Source of the DNA: Planctomycetota bacterium
GTDB taxonomy: Bacteria > Planctomycetota > JACOTG01 > JAJDCM01
Direction of reading: 5' to 3'
Length of the DNA: 57,299 nucleotides
NCBI GenBank assembly: GCA_029260825.1
Contig: JAJDCM010000153.1
Span: forward strand, 1 to 57,299
The notes below the pieces were generated by a model that saw only the letters and a program-made list of their open reading frames with translations, made no database searches and was not told the origin of the DNA. Positions 33,401-41,442 of this stretch are shown one piece after another; the stretch's first letter is position 1; every line of letters begins with the position of its first letter. The translations under genes were made by a program, and so were the position numbers.

Positions 33401-33916
33401 GGTGTTCTTCTCGAGAACAGCCACTCCGGCGGAGTGATGCATGGTGACCCAGACTTCGTTTGAACCGGGTCGTTGGGCGATGGCGCTCAGCCCTTGACCG
33501 ACCGGAACAGAATCCACGACGGTCAGGTCGGGAGTCATGATCTCGACCCGGTTGTTGGGCTCGTTCAGGGCCATGACGAAGGGGCCGTCGTGGGCCGGGT
33601 CACCGCTGCTTCCTTGAAAAATAACAACGCCCTTTTCGATGGGAGTTTCATAGTTCACCCACTCCCCCTGGTTGTTGTCGAAGTCGAACGGGATGTCGGT
33701 CGGAGGGCTTCCGAACTGGTCCGTGGTGGTTCCAAGGACGGGAAGGGCTCCCTCGGGTCGTCGTTCGGGCCTGATCGGACGTTCCTGGTCTCGTCGCTGA
33801 GCCCAGGCGTCAGAGTCTGGGAGGAATACGGCGAGTGCGAATGCCAGGGACCATCCAAGTCGTTTCAGACTGTTTTTGGATGGAGGCGGTGAGTTGATCC
33901 AGGTCGTGTACATCAT
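30491..33916 (-). CDS. Large secreted dihaem c-type cytochrome with beta-propeller, Ca-binding and FnIII parts
   Basis: About 1,141 residues from ATG 33916. A signal peptide (SLKRLGWSLAFALAVFLPDS, then DAWAQ) is followed by a YVTN/NHL-type beta-propeller at about 50-480. Next is a dihaem cytochrome section with CASCH (C508) and CVSCH (C641) and RNLKGVPPYHWRGEQKDLED between them, reminiscent of dihaem peroxidase/MauG-like enzymes. A thrombospondin-3-type Ca segment (DTDRDGLFDADEIAAGLDPL), an FnIII-like domain and a bacterial Ig-like end follow. The in-frame extension to GTG 34054 lacks a signal and is not favoured; AGGAGG lies 13 bases before ATG 33916. The role may be an extracellular redox enzyme or electron acceptor for the neighbouring cytochromes; this is inferred only. 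Confidence 0.8.
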   Translation of the reverse strand: MMYTTWINSPPPSKNSLKRLGWSLAFALAVFLPDSDAWAQRRDQERPIRPERRPEGALPVLGTTTDQFGSPPTDIPFDFDNNQGEWVNYETPIEKGVVIFQGSSGDPAHDGPFVMALNEPNNRVEIMTPDLTVVDSVPVGQGLSAIAQRPGSNEVWVTMHHSAGVAVLEKNTELGFWEVARLIRPAISSSALGMGHSTNPAAIAFNTTGSKAVVSSSSTDGYWVIDATTYAATAHDGDFDYLGMPTRAKEPRDVIYDPMTDKFFMTIRRSSNNTSAIQQTDLGAIFIGTLIRLPAFGLSLPEIDVQCIDGTTDLIDTANAKTFVGTTIFNAALNPTNGDMVVTSTDSKNDEFVGELSFPDGEVVRNQLTIIAQGETAPPYKLSLDMNTLSEAFGTPTAIAFSSQGWIYVATYITHKIAVFNADGIFQGSISTQKNPRGLAITTVGPQERLFVLSRGENGVEHFDITGGALPGSGTFQAFPFDPTYDRVKAGRKEFNDGSLAKKGNISCASCHQDLQTDSQNWGLAKFYDTGTFSPISSNPVFPKDDKLFMSTQDLRNLKGVPPYHWRGEQKDLEDFKGVFPNLFHGVEITEMNFALVKEYVFSGVYPTNPDQMLNRDFTPSARAGVTSFIEDPYNAAENTCVSCHTFPTGTDCSITDGFFHLNTALPNVAAVKTTQLRGLTFKRGARTKVGEIEGAEFHSPYHGGGSGHANFNFDDRDFVFANFGGLSELVRENISQFLFEYDNGTSPAANYSEMLNSMTALQSTLATFLVPQARAGHCDIAIRGRIRPTVGAPWVSVGFYYDVAASRFVSDHQTATPAIPNLFPQQLINIASVDRFHGVVLGVPVSSGRRVGVDTDRDGLFDADEIAAGLDPLDPDVDNDGFWDGEDSHPTASGSTNDNPARIRTINVEWVTSNSAKITYATTKLSPTRIAYGKTTSLGSQDGDPLDLPAGSNEWKKRHTVFVRLTDDSTKYFFSIIARNQHGVISRSRQQTFTTDGDLFTPMMRVTQLDAVGQGIGAGTTVDVTVKVVDNSENPLSNIAVRLVATQLLPQVTGPPVPLAQADVDTALKTNASGILNFTWTPPASFVLNAGDIIELSLQMARRQDTMPVTFEATVEDCTPEGPFFSFPESTAYCSQIVVQ

Positions 33917-34248
33917 GGCGTAGCGGTCCCTCCTTCTTGGGAAAGTCGAGGTGAAGAAAATGTCAGAGGCGGCTGGTTCGAAGCTACTGTGTTCCGTGAA
34001 GGTGGGTGGTTTTGAGAAAAGGGCTTCGAAAGTGAGAAAAATTGTTGCAGCCACTCTGTTTTTGCCAGGGATCGATTCTCATGGCTTCGTGGGTGTGGGA
34101 GAATAGGGAGCGGGGCAAGACGAAGGGGGGGCGAAGTAAATTGTCAGGATTTTTAAAACTTTGATCTTCCGGCAAACGCTATGTTCGAGGTCAAGTCCGC
34201 ATTGTCCTGGTCTCGCAATAAGTAAGCAGTTTGGTAGCGGTGAACATC
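33917..34248. other. Divergent intergenic region (332 bases)
   Basis: It lies between the dihaem propeller gene (leftward) and an FG-GAP gene (rightward). It is locally T/A-richer than its surroundings (GATTTTTAAAACTTTGATC near 34149-34167), as expected for promoters, but no pair of hexamers convinced me. No open frame with a ribosome site and no tRNA-like structure was seen. Confidence 0.5.
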
Positions 34249-35952
34249 ATGAAGTTACTTTCAGCTGTTGGCATGGCTCTGTTGCTCTCGCTCCCGGTTG
34301 GGGCTCAAGTCATCCCGGTTCTTGTTCCGGGTGATGGATACCTTGTCAGGATTCCAAACTTTGGAACTCCGGCTGGTGTTCCTTTCGAGAAATCCGCTTC
34401 GGGTTTCTTCAACTCGGACCTCCTCCCCGACATGGTTGTCTTGCGGGATGGTCTACCTCATCTTTTTTTCAGCCCCGGGATTTTTGAGGCCGTGATTCAG
34501 CATCCCGACCAAGCGAATGATGTGACGACGTTGGTCGGTCAGGCGGGGGAACCGGATGAGTTTCTCACGGTGGGGCCCATGGGCCTTCGCGGCTTCAGGA
34601 GAAACGGAGAATATAGCTGGGTGGAGAGACTGATTGAGGCCGGGCCCTGGCAAGACGCTCGCCTCGTCAAGACGGGAGAGTTTGATATTCGATCCACCGA
34701 TATGATCGGTATTGATGAAACGGGGACGAAACTCCTGGTGCTTTCCAATCCGGGGAGCATTTTCGAGGAGCAGTTTGTCATCGATCTTCCCGGTGCGGAA
34801 ACGGGAATCGATATCCTTGCCTACAACCGTGATCTCGATGATCCGGATGAGATTGCTGTCCTGACCCAGGAAGGCTCTCTCTTCCTTTATGATCATGATG
34901 AGTTTGGTGATGACGAGGCGATCCCCGGAACGACCCTCACCCGGTCGATCGATTATGGGATCCTCGTTGCTTTCGGTGTTGAGGAATCGACGACGGAAGC
35001 GCTCGGGGTCATTTCCAGGGAGGAGGGGCGTCCGGACCAGCTGACCACCGTGCGAGATACGACCCCGGATGCGAACCCGGTTGATCTTGGCATGCTCTCG
35101 GTTGTGGGAGCCGTGGCGGGAGACGTTGATAACGACGGGGATCAAGATCTTGTCCTGAGTCACGAGAGTGACTGGAGTCTTGCCGTTTTCCTGAACAGTC
35201 GCGCCAACCAGATTCTTGCCGGTAACCGTGCTGAGATTTCCATGAATGTACCGGGCCCGGCCACGGGGAACAGGGCCTGGCCGATCTTGATGGATATGGA
35301 TGGTGACTCGGACCTGGACGGTCTTTTTCCGATCTTCGAGACCGGTGACCTTTTTGTTCACACCAATCGGGCCGAGAACGACAAGCATTATGCGCCCAGG
35401 GTGAACGAGGTGAAGTTGGGGTTTGATCGAACCCTGGGGAAGAGTTACCTCAGGATGCTTCTTGAGGATGGACCTCGAATCCCGGGGCGAGCGACCCACA
35501 TCGAAGTAACATTCTTCAGGAAATCCTCTGTCTCCCACCCCACGGCAACGACAGCTTTCAGTCGCTCCTTGTTGCCGATGGATGAGGCGGGCCTCGGTCT
35601 CTATCCTGATCTTGAGGTTACTTTGCAGGAATCCAAGACGAAGTTTCCCGCCATTTACTTCTGGATCCAGAGGTACGTGGAGGTGATCGGGCAGGGGCCG
35701 GGAGCGGTGGTGAAAGAAGTGTTCCCCGCTCGGGTTTTCGGTTTCACGACAAGCACCTTGTTTGCCAGACCTGGAGGAGGCCTCGGGTATCTCACGGGAC
35801 TTGGCGGAGCCGGTCCTCCCGTGCCGATCATTTACGATGTGGCGGTAACCCCCGGGCTGTTTCCCGAGTCTTTTTCGGTGGGAACAATCGTTGAGGAAGA
35901 ACCCATTCCTGACTTCCCCGAGGATGACGAGCCGATTCTGACCGTCGAATAG
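34249..35952 (+). CDS. Secreted FG-GAP/VCBS-like repeat protein
   Basis: About 567 residues from ATG 34249. A signal peptide (MKLLSAVGMALLLSLPVGAQ) precedes a region of degenerate propeller blades: FFNSDLLPDMVVLRDGLPHLF, VAGDVDNDGDQDLVLSHES and LMDMDGDSDLDGLFPIFETG are FG-GAP/VCBS-type Asp-rich loops. An all-beta end (HIEVTFFRKSSVSHPTATT) follows, then an acidic Pro/Glu tail (PIPDFPEDDEPILTVE). Upstream TTG 34231 and GTG 34240 are in frame; ATG 34249 gives a clean signal peptide. Likely extracellular or periplasmic. No catalytic motif and no recognised function. It ends 8 bases from the convergent MFS gene. Confidence 0.75.
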   Translation: MKLLSAVGMALLLSLPVGAQVIPVLVPGDGYLVRIPNFGTPAGVPFEKSASGFFNSDLLPDMVVLRDGLPHLFFSPGIFEAVIQHPDQANDVTTLVGQAGEPDEFLTVGPMGLRGFRRNGEYSWVERLIEAGPWQDARLVKTGEFDIRSTDMIGIDETGTKLLVLSNPGSIFEEQFVIDLPGAETGIDILAYNRDLDDPDEIAVLTQEGSLFLYDHDEFGDDEAIPGTTLTRSIDYGILVAFGVEESTTEALGVISREEGRPDQLTTVRDTTPDANPVDLGMLSVVGAVAGDVDNDGDQDLVLSHESDWSLAVFLNSRANQILAGNRAEISMNVPGPATGNRAWPILMDMDGDSDLDGLFPIFETGDLFVHTNRAENDKHYAPRVNEVKLGFDRTLGKSYLRMLLEDGPRIPGRATHIEVTFFRKSSVSHPTATTAFSRSLLPMDEAGLGLYPDLEVTLQESKTKFPAIYFWIQRYVEVIGQGPGAVVKEVFPARVFGFTTSTLFARPGGGLGYLTGLGGAGPPVPIIYDVAVTPGLFPESFSVGTIVEEEPIPDFPEDDEPILTVE

Positions 35953-35960
35953 AAGTTTGC

Positions 35961-37256
35961 TCAGGAGTTTGTCTTCGCATCCTGCGCAGAAGGAGGCACC
36001 AAGACGAACCAGATGCAAACGCAGAGACCAAGGATCGGTACCGGCCAGAATGGACTACCCCAATCCAACCTACCTTGAGTCATATCGAGGAGACATCCAA
36101 GCAAAGGCGCGAAGACCGCCGTGGCCGCACCTTTTGATTGGGATTCGACCGACAGGATCGTTGCCCCCTTCGCTTCGTCTCCGTGAGAATCGAAACGGCT
36201 GACCAGAATCGGGCGCCAGAGGTTCTGGATAAAGTAGAGGGCGATGAACCCTACGATGATTCCCCAATCCGCGCCCAGGAAAGCGCACACTGCCATGGTA
36301 ATCAACACGCCGCAGATGAGCTTCCACAAGAAATGAGTAGCCCCGTCTTCATTCCCCTTCCAATCCACAAGCCAGTGAGATTTCCGGCTACCCCAGGCGG
36401 ACAGCAGGAAGAGTAGAAAATAGACCGGCCCGATGAGGACGATGGATTTTTGTTCGTCGGTTAGCGTCGCTTCGGAAAACAAGATGGCGGCGACCGGTAG
36501 GGAACAGCCCAGCAGGACGGGTTGTAGATAGTCTTTTGCTGCTGCAAAGAATCCTTCGAACCCCATCGACTCGAAGATCAGCCGTCGAACTCGTCGTCTC
36601 ATGAAGCAGATCGACGCTGACTCCCGGAGATGTCGAACCACTTCCCTGATATTTCGGGTCGGCTCACTTCTCGTTTCGACGCTTCCTGGATATCCAAGAA
36701 AGTTGATGATGTTGAAAACATACGGGACGATGGAGAAGAAGAATACGGTGACATAGTTTCCGGTAATGAGTACGAAAACACAGGCGAAGAGGGTCGAGAC
36801 CGCTGACCCGATCTTGCTCCACGAACGGGTGTACCCGTAGACCCTGGTTCGCTCCTTCTCTTTCTGTTGATTCCGCAACCACGAGAAAATCATCGCTTTG
36901 TGAGTGCCGGTCCGAAATGCTTCACCCGCCGAGAAGAACGTCAGGGCGATGAGGAGGGCAGGGATCAATTCCGGTGGAGAGAGCGCTCCCGTTGATGCAC
37001 TCTTCCCGACGATTCCCAGCAGGGTAAAGGCCGCGATGTAGGCGGAAAAACTGAAGATCATCGATTTTCGACGACCGTAGAGGTCGGCGATCACCCCGGT
37101 TGGGATTTCCATGATGTTGGTGACGATGGAACGGAAGGCGATGAGGATTCCAATCCAGGTGAAGTTCAGGCCCATCTGGAGAAGTGCCAGCAGGAAGAAC
37201 GGCTCGTAGTATTTCTGATTCTTCAGAAAACCGTACAGGCTGAATCGGGCGAGCAT
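35961..37256 (-). CDS. Major facilitator superfamily transporter
   Basis: 431 residues with about 11-12 hydrophobic helices. The loop after helix 2 carries the MFS motif in degenerate form: TNIMEIPTGVIADLYGRRKS, close to the consensus GxLaDrxGrr. The N-terminus MLARFSLYGFLKNQKYYEPF is typical of a subgroup of MFS proteins without known substrate in environmental bacteria. A substrate cannot be assigned. It lies 38 bases downstream of the CHAT gene on the same strand and may be part of that operon, though there is no terminator or promoter evidence either way. Confidence 0.88.
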   Translation of the reverse strand: MLARFSLYGFLKNQKYYEPFFLLALLQMGLNFTWIGILIAFRSIVTNIMEIPTGVIADLYGRRKSMIFSFSAYIAAFTLLGIVGKSASTGALSPPELIPALLIALTFFSAGEAFRTGTHKAMIFSWLRNQQKEKERTRVYGYTRSWSKIGSAVSTLFACVFVLITGNYVTVFFFSIVPYVFNIINFLGYPGSVETRSEPTRNIREVVRHLRESASICFMRRRVRRLIFESMGFEGFFAAAKDYLQPVLLGCSLPVAAILFSEATLTDEQKSIVLIGPVYFLLFLLSAWGSRKSHWLVDWKGNEDGATHFLWKLICGVLITMAVCAFLGADWGIIVGFIALYFIQNLWRPILVSRFDSHGDEAKGATILSVESQSKGAATAVFAPLLGCLLDMTQGRLDWGSPFWPVPILGLCVCIWFVLVPPSAQDAKTNS

Positions 37257-37294
37257 CGACAGGTCACGCTCCAGATTTCATGGATGGATTCATT

Positions 37295-39991
37295 TCACCC
37301 TGATTTCGATTCACTCTGGCGACGACCGAGCCCATAGGCCCCAAGGACCAGAACCAAGATACCCGCACCTGCGCCCCAAAGAACCCACGGGCGATCGGCG
37401 TTCTTCTCCTTTTTGACGAGCGCAGGGAAATGTCCCAGGCCGCGTACATGAAGGAGTCCAAAGGCGAACGGATCGGGAATCACCTCACCCTTCGTCAGCT
37501 CTTTTCGGGCAGCAAGCAGAGCTTTGGCGGGAGTAACTCCCCCGGCGACCTGGTCAAGAAAAGTAACTGCAAGCTCCACCGTCGGTCGGTAGGCGAGGTG
37601 AGAAACCGGCAAGACGACCGTATCTGTTCCCCGGGAGAGGAGGGATCCACCAAGATCGGAGGCGCCTGGGTCGCCGGATCTTCCAGGCCCTCGACCGGCT
37701 GCGCAGGCCAGAAGAACTGCCAGGGGCGGAGGGTTGAGTGACTCCAAGCGATCGGCAAACACCAGTCCGTCATCGGTCTCTGTTGCGGCGAGAATGAGAC
37801 CGCCGCTCTGTTCTCGGGAGTAATCATGGATACCATGGGCGAGGATCAACCAGGCTTGCGCTGATCTTGCGCTCTCTTCGAGAAGAGTGTCAAAGGTCGC
37901 GGCCTCTTCGGAGTATTGATCGTATCGCTTGAATGGACGAAAGAGGCGCTGTCGATCGATCTCGCTCACCTTGAGAGACATGACGTCGTTGTGGATTTTT
38001 CTGGCTCGTTCTCCGTGCTTGGGGCCAAGAAGGAAGAAGAACTCAAGAGCATCCTCAAGGCCCTGAGTGAATCCTCTTTGTTGCCTTCGCTGGAGAAGAG
38101 CAAGGCCTACCGGAAGAGACGGGAGATACGAGAGAGGCTTCGTCAAGCCAAGAAATGTGTCGTCTTCCAAAAGAAGGCACTCGAAGGGAAGGTAGCCAAG
38201 AACATCCAGGCCCACGATCGTGATCTCAGACCACTGGCTGATCCGCTGCTGAAGCTCCGGGGGGAGAAGTAAGGACCCCACCTCTTTGCTTGTCGGGAGG
38301 ATTCCCTGAATTCTGGCCCGTCTGCCTTTGACGTCCTCGTCCGGTTGGGGAGGACGAAGCAAGAGAGAAAGGAAATGCTCCTTCTTTCTCATCAAGATGT
38401 CGCGAGTTGGGAGATAGTCGTGGTGGGTTTTTTCTCGGGTGATCGAGAAAACGTGAGACTCATCGGTTGCGGGCAGAAAAACGAGCATTCCTTCCGATGG
38501 ACCGAGAAGCCTTTCTTTTACCTTGGCAACGTTGGTTTGTTCCGTGGGTAGACTGCGTGCGAGTGTTCCCAGCTCCTGGGCTTGAATCAAGTAGAGAAGG
38601 GCTTGATCCGGATCTTGATCGACCTCCACCGTGACCCGGATGAGCTCACTCAGGATGGCCCTGGTCTTTGCGAACTGAAGAAAACCGAACCCACCGGCTC
38701 TGGGTCTGTTGGACCGCCAATCGGAGAGAATCTGCTCGTATGCTTCGACAAGCTTTCGCCGACTCGAGTCGATCTGTTCTTTGTCCTGGTTCGTGCGGAG
38801 ATCGAGCCGGATGGAAAGAGCCGCGATGAACGCCTTTCGATCCGGTGAATCATGGGCCCCCCCGGCAAGGGACTCTTCTTTCTCCAGCTGGTCGATTCGG
38901 TTTCGGGAAGAATCGTAGTCGCCGGCGTGATAGTCGATGTAACTCAACCAGGCAATGGCTTCACGTCTTTCAGTAGCAAGTGTTGCCGGGTCAAGGCTGA
39001 CTTCTTCGAGAACCTTGGCCGCACGAGGCTCTCGATCTGTGGCGTCTCTCTCCAGATGAACAAGGGCAATCCCCGACCGCAGAAGAAGTGAGCTTCGAGC
39101 GCTTGGTCTTGTCCGATAGTCATCATTCAGGAGGGTCTCCTCGATCTCTTGCTCAAGGAGGGAATAGTTCTCGGTTGCGGCACGGAGGTCAGCTCGAAAG
39201 ACAGAGAGCTGAGCACGAGTGGTGAGCCAGTCGGCATCGTCCCGATGAGCATCTGCCTTCGTCCAGGCACCGATCGTCCAGCTAGCTGCCTGATCGAGGA
39301 TTCCCATCCGAAGGTAGACCTGTCCGCGTCGTCCCTCGAGCGTGACTCGTTTTCGATCATTCTCCGGGCCGGTGGCGAGAGATTTCTCCGTGAACTCGAC
39401 GGCGGCGAGGGCCTCGTCCCAGAGATTCCTGTAGCTGAGGGCCTGAATCAAGATGAGGCCGATCCAGTATTGCCGGACATCGTCAGCAGGAATGAGGCCT
39501 CTGGCTTTCTGCAGAATCTCGGTGACTCTGACAACATCTCCCTTGAGTAGAAGAAGGTTGGCCAGGTGCATGGCCAGGGTCGCTCGCCGGCTCGTTTTTC
39601 CAAGAAGGGTCGCTGCCTCGTAGGCTTTTTCGAGGTATTCGAGCTCTTCATCCCGGGTCTCTGGACTCTTGCGCTTTCGATCTGCGAGTTCTTTGGAAGC
39701 CCGGTAGATGGACTCGAGCGCATCTCTTTTGGCGCCCTCGGTCATCGCAAGGAGCTCGATGAGGTCTTCTTCCCGGGCCCTTTCTTCCTTGATCTTCTGG
39801 ATGAGCTTCGCTGTTCTCTCGGTCCAGGGAGAGGGCTGGTTCCGTTGAGCGACGGATGCAGAAGCTGTGACGAGGATGAAGAGGCAGAGAGCCCCTAGTG
39901 CTCGGGGCGCTCGGCGTCGGCCTCGCCAAAGCCTCTTACGACTCGGGAGGAGTCGTAAGAGCGGACTTCCCAGTGAATCTTCTCGGGCCAT
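37295..39991 (-). CDS. CHAT-domain (caspase-like) protein with TPR-like helical region
   Basis: About 898 residues from ATG 39991. A basic N-terminus and one hydrophobic segment (RALGALCLFILVTASASVAQ) could be an anchor or a Sec signal. About residues 60-480 are helical repeats of TPR type. The C-terminal CHAT domain keeps the His-Cys dyad: H719 in LILAHGIHDYS and C763 in VLLACAAGRG, then GASDLGGSLLSRGTDTVVLP. A C-terminal helix (WVLWGAGAGILVLVLGAYGL) follows. CHAT proteins are caspase-like peptidases or their relatives. The gene starts inside the anti-sigma-like gene (97-base overlap) and follows an ECF sigma gene. That suggests signalling or regulated proteolysis at the membrane. The target is unknown. 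Confidence 0.88.
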   Translation of the reverse strand: MAREDSLGSPLLRLLPSRKRLWRGRRRAPRALGALCLFILVTASASVAQRNQPSPWTERTAKLIQKIKEERAREEDLIELLAMTEGAKRDALESIYRASKELADRKRKSPETRDEELEYLEKAYEAATLLGKTSRRATLAMHLANLLLLKGDVVRVTEILQKARGLIPADDVRQYWIGLILIQALSYRNLWDEALAAVEFTEKSLATGPENDRKRVTLEGRRGQVYLRMGILDQAASWTIGAWTKADAHRDDADWLTTRAQLSVFRADLRAATENYSLLEQEIEETLLNDDYRTRPSARSSLLLRSGIALVHLERDATDREPRAAKVLEEVSLDPATLATERREAIAWLSYIDYHAGDYDSSRNRIDQLEKEESLAGGAHDSPDRKAFIAALSIRLDLRTNQDKEQIDSSRRKLVEAYEQILSDWRSNRPRAGGFGFLQFAKTRAILSELIRVTVEVDQDPDQALLYLIQAQELGTLARSLPTEQTNVAKVKERLLGPSEGMLVFLPATDESHVFSITREKTHHDYLPTRDILMRKKEHFLSLLLRPPQPDEDVKGRRARIQGILPTSKEVGSLLLPPELQQRISQWSEITIVGLDVLGYLPFECLLLEDDTFLGLTKPLSYLPSLPVGLALLQRRQQRGFTQGLEDALEFFFLLGPKHGERARKIHNDVMSLKVSEIDRQRLFRPFKRYDQYSEEAATFDTLLEESARSAQAWLILAHGIHDYSREQSGGLILAATETDDGLVFADRLESLNPPPLAVLLACAAGRGPGRSGDPGASDLGGSLLSRGTDTVVLPVSHLAYRPTVELAVTFLDQVAGGVTPAKALLAARKELTKGEVIPDPFAFGLLHVRGLGHFPALVKKEKNADRPWVLWGAGAGILVLVLGAYGLGRRQSESKSG

Positions 39992-40617
39992 TCCTTGGTG
40001 ACCTTTGCATCGGGTGCCCACGTGGGCACCAGCAGATCGCCGGAAGACGCCACGGGAGGATCGTTCGGTTCGAAGTCCCTATCGTACACAAGGATTTCAA
40101 ACCAGCCACCCGGAGCCAGGTCTGTGTCGAAGGAAAACTGTCCAAAATCATCGACGGCTCCGCTGGGGAGAAGGCTTTGAATGGTTGTAGGCCCGAGAAG
40201 CTGGTTGTTCCCGGAGCCATCGATCGGAGATTCCGAGGAAAACCACCCGCCTAGCCACGCCACGAGAAGAAGAGCTGCGGCTGCTGCCAGAATCGGGAAG
40301 AGGAGACGAACTGGAGCTTGGGGCGTAGGTTTAGAGACCTTTGGATGTTTTCCGGTCTGAAGCCGACGAAGGGTCGATTCAACCTCGTCAATTCCCGGAC
40401 CGGTCTGGACCGCGTCGGCTTCCTTGAGAAGCTTTTGCTCGTAGAGGTTGGTCGCTTCAAGCTCGGCGATGACCGCCTGCATTTCTGCAAGATCATCAAC
40501 ATGAATGCCTTCTTCGGCAAGGGCAGCTCGAGCAACGTCGTCTTGCGGGCTAAGTTCCCCCTGCAAGATTGCCGCTATGATCTGCTCGCGGTTTTCATAC
40601 CTGTCCCTGGCGCTCAT
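39895..40617 (-). CDS. Putative membrane-bound anti-sigma factor
   Basis: 240 residues. The soluble N-terminus (about 1-100) begins with MSARDRYENREQIIAAILQG. One membrane helix lies at about 105-125 (LLFPILAAAAALLLVAWLGG). An outward-facing beta-rich domain of about 110 residues follows (FEILVYDRDFEPNDPP; IHWEVRSYDSSRVV). Its ATG overlaps the stop of the ECF sigma gene by 4 bases, the standard arrangement of sigma/anti-sigma pairs. No zinc anti-sigma motif (HxxxCxxC) is present, so the assignment rests on position and topology. The last 97 bases are shared with the start of the CHAT gene. Confidence 0.7.
   Translation of the reverse strand: MSARDRYENREQIIAAILQGELSPQDDVARAALAEEGIHVDDLAEMQAVIAELEATNLYEQKLLKEADAVQTGPGIDEVESTLRRLQTGKHPKVSKPTPQAPVRLLFPILAAAAALLLVAWLGGWFSSESPIDGSGNNQLLGPTTIQSLLPSGAVDDFGQFSFDTDLAPGGWFEILVYDRDFEPNDPPVASSGDLLVPTWAPDAKVTKEWPEKIHWEVRSYDSSRVVRGFGEADAERPEH
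39933..39961 (-). promoter_or_regulatory. Perfect 11-bp hairpin in the anti-sigma / CHAT overlap
   Basis: CTCTTACGACT (39933-39943) and AGTCGTAAGAG (39951-39961) are exact inverted repeats around a 7-base loop. In the leftward mRNA the hairpin begins about 28 bases after the CHAT start codon and lies in the last 25 codons of the anti-sigma gene. It could tune CHAT translation or mRNA stability. It is coding in both frames (RSYDSSRVV in the anti-sigma frame). Confidence 0.6.
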
Positions 40618-41222
40618 GTCCGCTCCTCCTCCGCCTTGGGCATCAGGTGACGACGCAGCCAGGCGATTCCCCGGTAGTAATGAGTTTTTGCCGTGTTGGG
40701 TGAAATCTCGAGGGCATCTCCGATGGTTTTGAAAGTTTGGTGCTCGAAGTGTTTCATTCGAATCACCTCGGACTCGGGAGGGCCAAGCTCGGTCAGCCCG
40801 TCCTGAACCATCTTGACCCGGACTTCGTCCGGCGATGAATCCGGTGCGGGGACTGCAGCCAGAGCGGTTTCAAGTGGATGGCTTTTTGCCATGTCTCGGC
40901 CCTTTCGACGAACGGAGTTCATGAACTCCCGAAAACAAAAGCGACTCGCCCAGGTATCGATCTTGGCTCGCCCCTCAAACGTGGCGAGTTTGCCCCAGAT
41001 CAAGACCAGGATGTCCTGGCTGAGATCCGCAATGTCGTGATCCGAAAGCGGTTTTCCCATGCGACTGTTGAGAATGCCCAGCACCCGGGGTACACAACCA
41101 AGCCGTATGGCCAACTTCCCCACGGCCCGGGGATCACCCGCCAAGGTCTCCTTCACAAGAGCGTGGTCTTCTTGTCGTTCTCGCGCGAACTTCTCGGCTT
41201 TTTGTTCCTTGGAGCTACTCAT
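40614..41222 (-). CDS. ECF-type RNA polymerase sigma factor
   Basis: 202 residues. Region 2 is DIADLSQDILVLIWGKLATF, then WASRFCFREFMNSVRRKGRD. Region 4 is LGPPESEVIRMKHFEHQTFK followed by TIGDALEISPNTAKTHYYRG, a helix-turn-helix. Region 3 is missing, as in ECF (group 4) sigma factors. It heads an operon with the anti-sigma-like gene (ATGA overlap), the CHAT protein and perhaps the MFS gene. Two copies of GTCCGATTT lie in the 220 bases upstream and could mark its own promoter. The signal it answers to is not known. Confidence 0.92.
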   Translation of the reverse strand: MSSSKEQKAEKFARERQEDHALVKETLAGDPRAVGKLAIRLGCVPRVLGILNSRMGKPLSDHDIADLSQDILVLIWGKLATFEGRAKIDTWASRFCFREFMNSVRRKGRDMAKSHPLETALAAVPAPDSSPDEVRVKMVQDGLTELGPPESEVIRMKHFEHQTFKTIGDALEISPNTAKTHYYRGIAWLRRHLMPKAEEERT

Positions 41223-41332
41223 GAGGTTCCAAACCCTGCTCTTTCAGAGGGCATGGGGGAACCTTTCTCCTCGAAGCCTTTGCCCACCCGTTGGGCTCCG
41301 GCGAAGTTCGCGGTCCTATAGTGTTTCACGGG

Positions 41333-41381
41333 GTCCGATTTTCCTGAAAATGTTGGAACGAATCTGGATTTGTCCGATTTC
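41333..41381 (-). repeat. Pair of direct repeats upstream of the ECF sigma gene
   Basis: GTCCGATTTTC (41333-41343) and GTCCGATTTC (41372-41381) are 39 bases apart in the 220-base space between the sigma gene and the acyl-CoA synthetase gene. Read leftward they are GAAAATCGGAC and GAAATCGGAC. They could be tandem sigma or activator sites; chance similarity is not excluded. Confidence 0.35.
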
Positions 41382-41442
41382 GGCCATGATAGCAGACACG
41401 AGAGTTCGGTTCCCGCATGAGGTTGGAGCGATTCTGGCCAGA

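Noticed and set aside
34453..36018. 521-codon leftward open frame opposite the second FG-GAP gene
   Set aside because: The product is unlike any known protein, while the rightward frame has a signal peptide and FG-GAP loops. It would also overlap the MFS gene end.
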